The notes under the pieces were generated by a model, which was not told the DNA's origin, did not search any database, and saw nothing but the letters and a program-made list of their open reading frames with translations. Made by a program: the position numbers and the translations under genes. From NCBI GenBank assembly GCA_026415275.1, contig JAOAHK010000001.1, positions 1,624-19,496 of the forward strand: a stretch of 17,873 nt of DNA. Direction: 5' to 3'. This document shows, piece after piece, positions 15,284-17,873 of this stretch (positions are counted from its first letter, which is position 1; the number at the start of each line of letters is the position of its first letter). Origin of the DNA: Anaerolineales bacterium (GTDB lineage Bacteria > Chloroflexota > Anaerolineae > Anaerolineales > UBA4823).

Positions 15284-17113
15284 ATGACTACACTTGGAGG
15301 GTACGCTGATCGGATCGGGCGAGTTGACCTCACAACCTTAACCGTAACATATGAATCCATCCCAGATGAATGGGCACGCAAATATATTGGGGGACGTGGG
15401 CTTGGTGTGAAATATGTCTTTGAAAACGGGCCGCAAGTTGATCCCCTTTCCCCCGATAACATCTTGTGCTTCATGAATGGCCCACTAACTGGAACCGAAG
15501 CCAACATGAGCGGGCGCATGGCAATTGTCACCAAATCCCCATTAACTGGCACTGTTGTAGATAGCCATCACGGCGGTTGGTCAGCAGCACGCTTGCGCTG
15601 GGCTGGCTTTGACGGGTTAATCTTCAAGGGCAAAGCTGAAAAGCCAGTCTACGCTTATGTGCATGATGGGGTAGTGGAGTTGCTCGATGCCTCTGAACTG
15701 TGGGGCAAAGGTGTGCACGAGACCGTAAAACACTTTAAGGAGAAATATGGCGAGAAAGACCTCTCGGTGATCGCCATCGGGCAGGCTGGTGAGAATTTAG
15801 TACGCTTTGCCTGCTGGGTGAATGAGAACGATCGCGCCAGCGGCCGCGGCGGCACGGGATGCGTCGGCGGCAGCAAGCACCTCAAAGCTATTGTGATCAA
15901 AGCTGAAAAGAAAATGCCCAAAGCAGCCAATCACGAGGCGTGGAAAGAAGCCCACAAGCGCGCCTTAGCGACGATCATGGCAGAGGAGAACATCACCAGC
16001 CCACGCAAAGGCGGTTTGTCGGTCTATGGTACAAATGTCTTGATGAACATCACCAGCAACATGGGCGCCTTACCTACCCGCAATGCCTTGGTCACTTCCT
16101 TCGGGGAACACGCCGAAAAGATCAGCGGCGAGTGGGTGAAAGAGAATATCTTGGTCAATGATCCCACTTGTCACGCCTGCCCGGTAGCATGTAAGAAGGA
16201 AGTTGAAATCAAAGAAGGTCCTTTTGCCGGCTTGCACATGGAAAGCTTTGAATACGAACCAGCCTGGTCACTAGGCGCAAACTGCGGCAACGATTATGCT
16301 CCCTCGATTGCCAAACTGATTGACATGGCAAACGATTATGGGGTTGATGCCATTGAGGTCGGCGACGTGCTAGCAGTCTACATGGAAGCCAGCGAAAAGG
16401 GCTATACCAACGGCGCCGGCGGGTTGAAATGGGGCGATTATATGGGCATGGTTGATACGGTGCAGAAGATCGCCTTCCGAGAAGGGATTGGCAATGTGCT
16501 TGCCGAAGGCACCGAACGCGCCGCCAAGGCTTGGGGGCACCCCGAAATCGCCATGACAGTGAAGGGAATGGGCATCCCAGCCTACGACCCGCGCGGCCTC
16601 AAGGGAATGGGCATTGCCTACGCTACCAGTAATCGCGGCGCCTGCCACCTGCGCGCCTACACCCCCGCCGCCGAGTTGAACATCATGCCCTTCCGCTCGC
16701 TCAAGGCTGACCCGCTGGAATGGAAAGGCAAAGGTGAATTGACCAAGGTCTTCCAAGATGTTCACGCCGTCTCCGATTCGCTTGACTTGTGCAAGTTCTC
16801 CGCCTTTGCCGAAAGCATGGAGGAATACACGGCGCAGTTCAATGCCATCACTGGCCTGAACTACACGGTCGAAGAGATGCTCAAATGTGGCGAGCGGGTC
16901 TACAACTTAGAGCGCTACTTCAACAACTTGGCTGGCTTCCGCGAAGGCAGTGACTACCTACCAGAGCGATTCCTGAAAGAACCCTCCACCATGCCTGGCT
17001 CCGAGGGACATGTCTGCGAGCTGGACTTGATGTTGGAAGAATACTATAAGGCGCGTGGCTGGGTCAACGGTGTTGTGCCAGAGGAGAAATTGAAGGAATT
17101 GGGGATTGTTTAG
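15284..17113 (+). CDS. aor: Tungsten-type aldehyde:ferredoxin oxidoreductase
   Basis: This 609-residue cytosolic enzyme oxidises aldehydes to carboxylates with ferredoxin as electron acceptor, or the reverse, using a bis-tungstopterin cofactor and one [4Fe-4S] cluster. The N-terminal domain has GRVDLTTLTVTYE, KYIGGRGLGVKYVF, NGPLTGTEANMSGR and SHHGGWSAARLRWAGFDGL, all AOR signatures. The cluster ligands are C296, C299 and C303 (CHACPVAC) and C503 (SLDLCKF). The length matches the family (about 600-620). A second domain includes FEYEPAWSLGANC and DYGVDAIEVGDV. Substrate specificity cannot be told. No adjacent ferredoxin or electron-transfer subunit is visible, so free ferredoxin is the likely partner. 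It follows the protoglobin-MoaD gene. Confidence 0.96.
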   Translation: MTTLGGYADRIGRVDLTTLTVTYESIPDEWARKYIGGRGLGVKYVFENGPQVDPLSPDNILCFMNGPLTGTEANMSGRMAIVTKSPLTGTVVDSHHGGWSAARLRWAGFDGLIFKGKAEKPVYAYVHDGVVELLDASELWGKGVHETVKHFKEKYGEKDLSVIAIGQAGENLVRFACWVNENDRASGRGGTGCVGGSKHLKAIVIKAEKKMPKAANHEAWKEAHKRALATIMAEENITSPRKGGLSVYGTNVLMNITSNMGALPTRNALVTSFGEHAEKISGEWVKENILVNDPTCHACPVACKKEVEIKEGPFAGLHMESFEYEPAWSLGANCGNDYAPSIAKLIDMANDYGVDAIEVGDVLAVYMEASEKGYTNGAGGLKWGDYMGMVDTVQKIAFREGIGNVLAEGTERAAKAWGHPEIAMTVKGMGIPAYDPRGLKGMGIAYATSNRGACHLRAYTPAAELNIMPFRSLKADPLEWKGKGELTKVFQDVHAVSDSLDLCKFSAFAESMEEYTAQFNAITGLNYTVEEMLKCGERVYNLERYFNNLAGFREGSDYLPERFLKEPSTMPGSEGHVCELDLMLEEYYKARGWVNGVVPEEKLKELGIV

Positions 17114-17138
17114 GTGTAGAGTATAACCGAAGCTAATC

Positions 17139-17179
17139 CATAACCAATAGAGCGGATAGCACCCGCTCTATTGGTTATG
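17139..17179 (+). terminator. Long perfect hairpin after AOR (probable transcription end)
   Basis: A perfect 17-bp stem (17139-17155 with 17163-17179) around a 7-base loop starts 26 bases after the AOR stop. No T-run follows on the plus strand, so it is not a textbook intrinsic terminator. It may stabilise the 3' end or act with Rho. On the minus strand the distal arm contains the stop codon of the ABC-ATPase remnant. Confidence 0.55.
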
Positions 17180-17230
17180 CTCAGTGAGAGCGGAATAAAC
17201 ATCATCCAGGGTGGGTTCCATCAACCGAAC
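17168..17230 (-). pseudogene. Remnant of an ABC transporter ATPase C-terminus
   Basis: The minus strand reads VRLMEPTLDDVYSALTEHNQ then TAG (17168-17170). 'V-x-x-x-EPTLDDVY-x-ALT' is the usual last stretch of ABC-2/drug-export-type ATPases (compare the common EPSLEDVFLALTG). The codon just upstream (17231-17233) is TGA in this frame and no ATPase motifs are found upstream, so only a scar of about 20 codons remains. It suggests an export-transporter gene was lost here by deletion or decay. Confidence 0.45.
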
Positions 17231-17434
17231 TCAATTTTTATTATTTCGACAATCCCCATTTAGCCTTCCATCACAACATGGGCTGGGTCTTTTTCGATGT
17301 CTGAGATTTCTCTCTATGCAGAGGAAGGAGACTTGTTCAGCCATTATTTGGCAAAACCGTGATGATTCTAAGTCTAAAGGCATGAATTGACCTTCTGTCA
17401 TTTCAAGTGAATCGGGAAATATTACGATCCTCAT
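17231..17434 (-). CDS. Doubtful 67-residue ORF
   Basis: It begins MRIVIFPDSLEMTEGQF, with a good GAAGGAG ribosome-binding site 7 bases before the ATG, and ends at TGA beside the ABC-ATPase remnant. The C-terminal half is basic and low in hydrophobics (IERNLRHRKRPSPCCDGR) and looks less protein-like than the first half. I recognise no family. In another frame the overlapping stretch reads EISDIEKDPAHVVMEG, which also looks protein-like, so the region may be a frameshifted relic rather than a gene. Confidence 0.25.
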   Translation of the reverse strand: MRIVIFPDSLEMTEGQFMPLDLESSRFCQIMAEQVSFLCIERNLRHRKRPSPCCDGRLNGDCRNNKN

Positions 17435-17873
17435 TCGCTATGCTCCTTCGGAATAAAAGAACAACATTCATTCCCCTACAAAAGAATGCGAGATGTCTTT
17501 GTGAATTCGGTAATCTTGTAAGTTTTCTTATCAATACAGATCATTAGAATCCATCAAGAAACTCTTGAAATGACAATGCTTTCTCACCTTAGGATGAATA
17601 GCTAGCATTGACGCTTAGTTAAAAAGATTCTGATGATATTTTATGGCAGCTATGGATATAACCTATTGGGATGGTCGTTTATTACAAAGTCGGAAAAAAT
17701 TAATTAGCTGCTTAGCTAAGTTAAGATGTTCCTAAAACTTCTTCCCTTATTTTCTTGGTTGTTGCTTCCCGAATTAAGGAGGCGCTCCTTGTGTAGGTGT
17801 TTGCTTTTTCTCTCAAATTCGTTGAAGCGATTTTCGCCCTCTCTCTCAGGCACACCTTCTACAAGAACGCACT
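17435..17873. other. AT-richer stretch without a convincing gene
   Basis: No open frame of useful length with a good start is seen on either strand. The only structures are a palindrome CTTAGCTAAG near 17711 and a 6-bp hairpin AAGGAG/CTCCTT around GCG (17776-17790). Composition is visibly more AT-rich than the genes to the left, consistent with decayed or intergenic DNA between the AOR locus and whatever follows the window. Confidence 0.5.

Noticed and set aside
15182..15287. Short GTG-started frame (VAKEKVYLYPIDHRG...) between the globin-MoaD gene and AOR, ending in a TGA overlapping the AOR ATG.
   Set aside because: The GTG overlaps its own SD-like sequence, leaving no spacing. The peptide has no recognisable features and the 4-base overlap can arise by chance.
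16370..16765. 131-codon minus-strand frame inside AOR.
   Set aside because: It is antisense to conserved AOR sequence; a shadow of codon bias.
17139..17179. Textbook Rho-independent terminator after AOR.
   Set aside because: The stem is excellent but no T-run follows on the plus strand, so intrinsic termination is not claimed with confidence.

Overview
The window looks like the chromosome of a bacterium from the Chloroflexota, probably class Anaerolineae. This is an inference from the gene mix: a tungsten-type aldehyde:ferredoxin oxidoreductase, a long 'eukaryote-like' formate-tetrahydrofolate ligase, multi-GAF hybrid kinases, moderate GC and weak ribosome-binding sites. No rRNA or single decisive marker is present, so the taxonomy is tentative.

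Left part (1-5070): the 3' end of an S1-domain gene is followed by comEA (DNA uptake) on the plus strand. Convergent to it is a minus-strand pair, an OppF/DppF-type peptide-transporter ATPase and a REC-domain response regulator without a DNA-binding domain. A plausible extended -10 promoter drives that pair. Upstream lies another minus-strand pair with overlapping ends, a DUF92 (VTE6/TMEM19-like) membrane protein and a PH-like multi-spanning membrane protein.

Middle part (4866-8085): a REP-associated tyrosine transposase (RAYT, HUH/Y1 type) lies between two arrays of a ~48-bp palindromic element. Each element can fold as a closing stem plus two hairpins. The array ends about 100 bp before uvrC (nucleotide excision repair), which is followed by a 38-residue single-span membrane peptide.

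Right part (8087-17873): a cytosolic 1211-residue hybrid histidine kinase (four GAFs, PAS, HisKA, HATPase, REC) converges on the small peptide with one base between the stop codons. Next come tandem 39-bp repeats that form the fhs terminator, then fhs itself on the minus strand. A 300-bp divergent intergenic region holds two interlocked pairs of inverted repeats with pseudoknot topology. Beyond it, on the plus strand, are a gene that appears to fuse a protoglobin (heme sensor) domain to a MoaD/ThiS-like beta-grasp domain and then the AOR gene. The final ~700 bp is AT-richer and carries a strong hairpin, a remnant of an ABC-transporter ATPase C-terminus, and no convincing intact gene.

The most unusual unit is the protoglobin-MoaD fusion next to AOR, divergent from fhs. 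It suggests a gas- or redox-sensing link to a tungstopterin enzyme and one-carbon metabolism. That functional link is an inference, while the domain order and gene order are read from the sequence.
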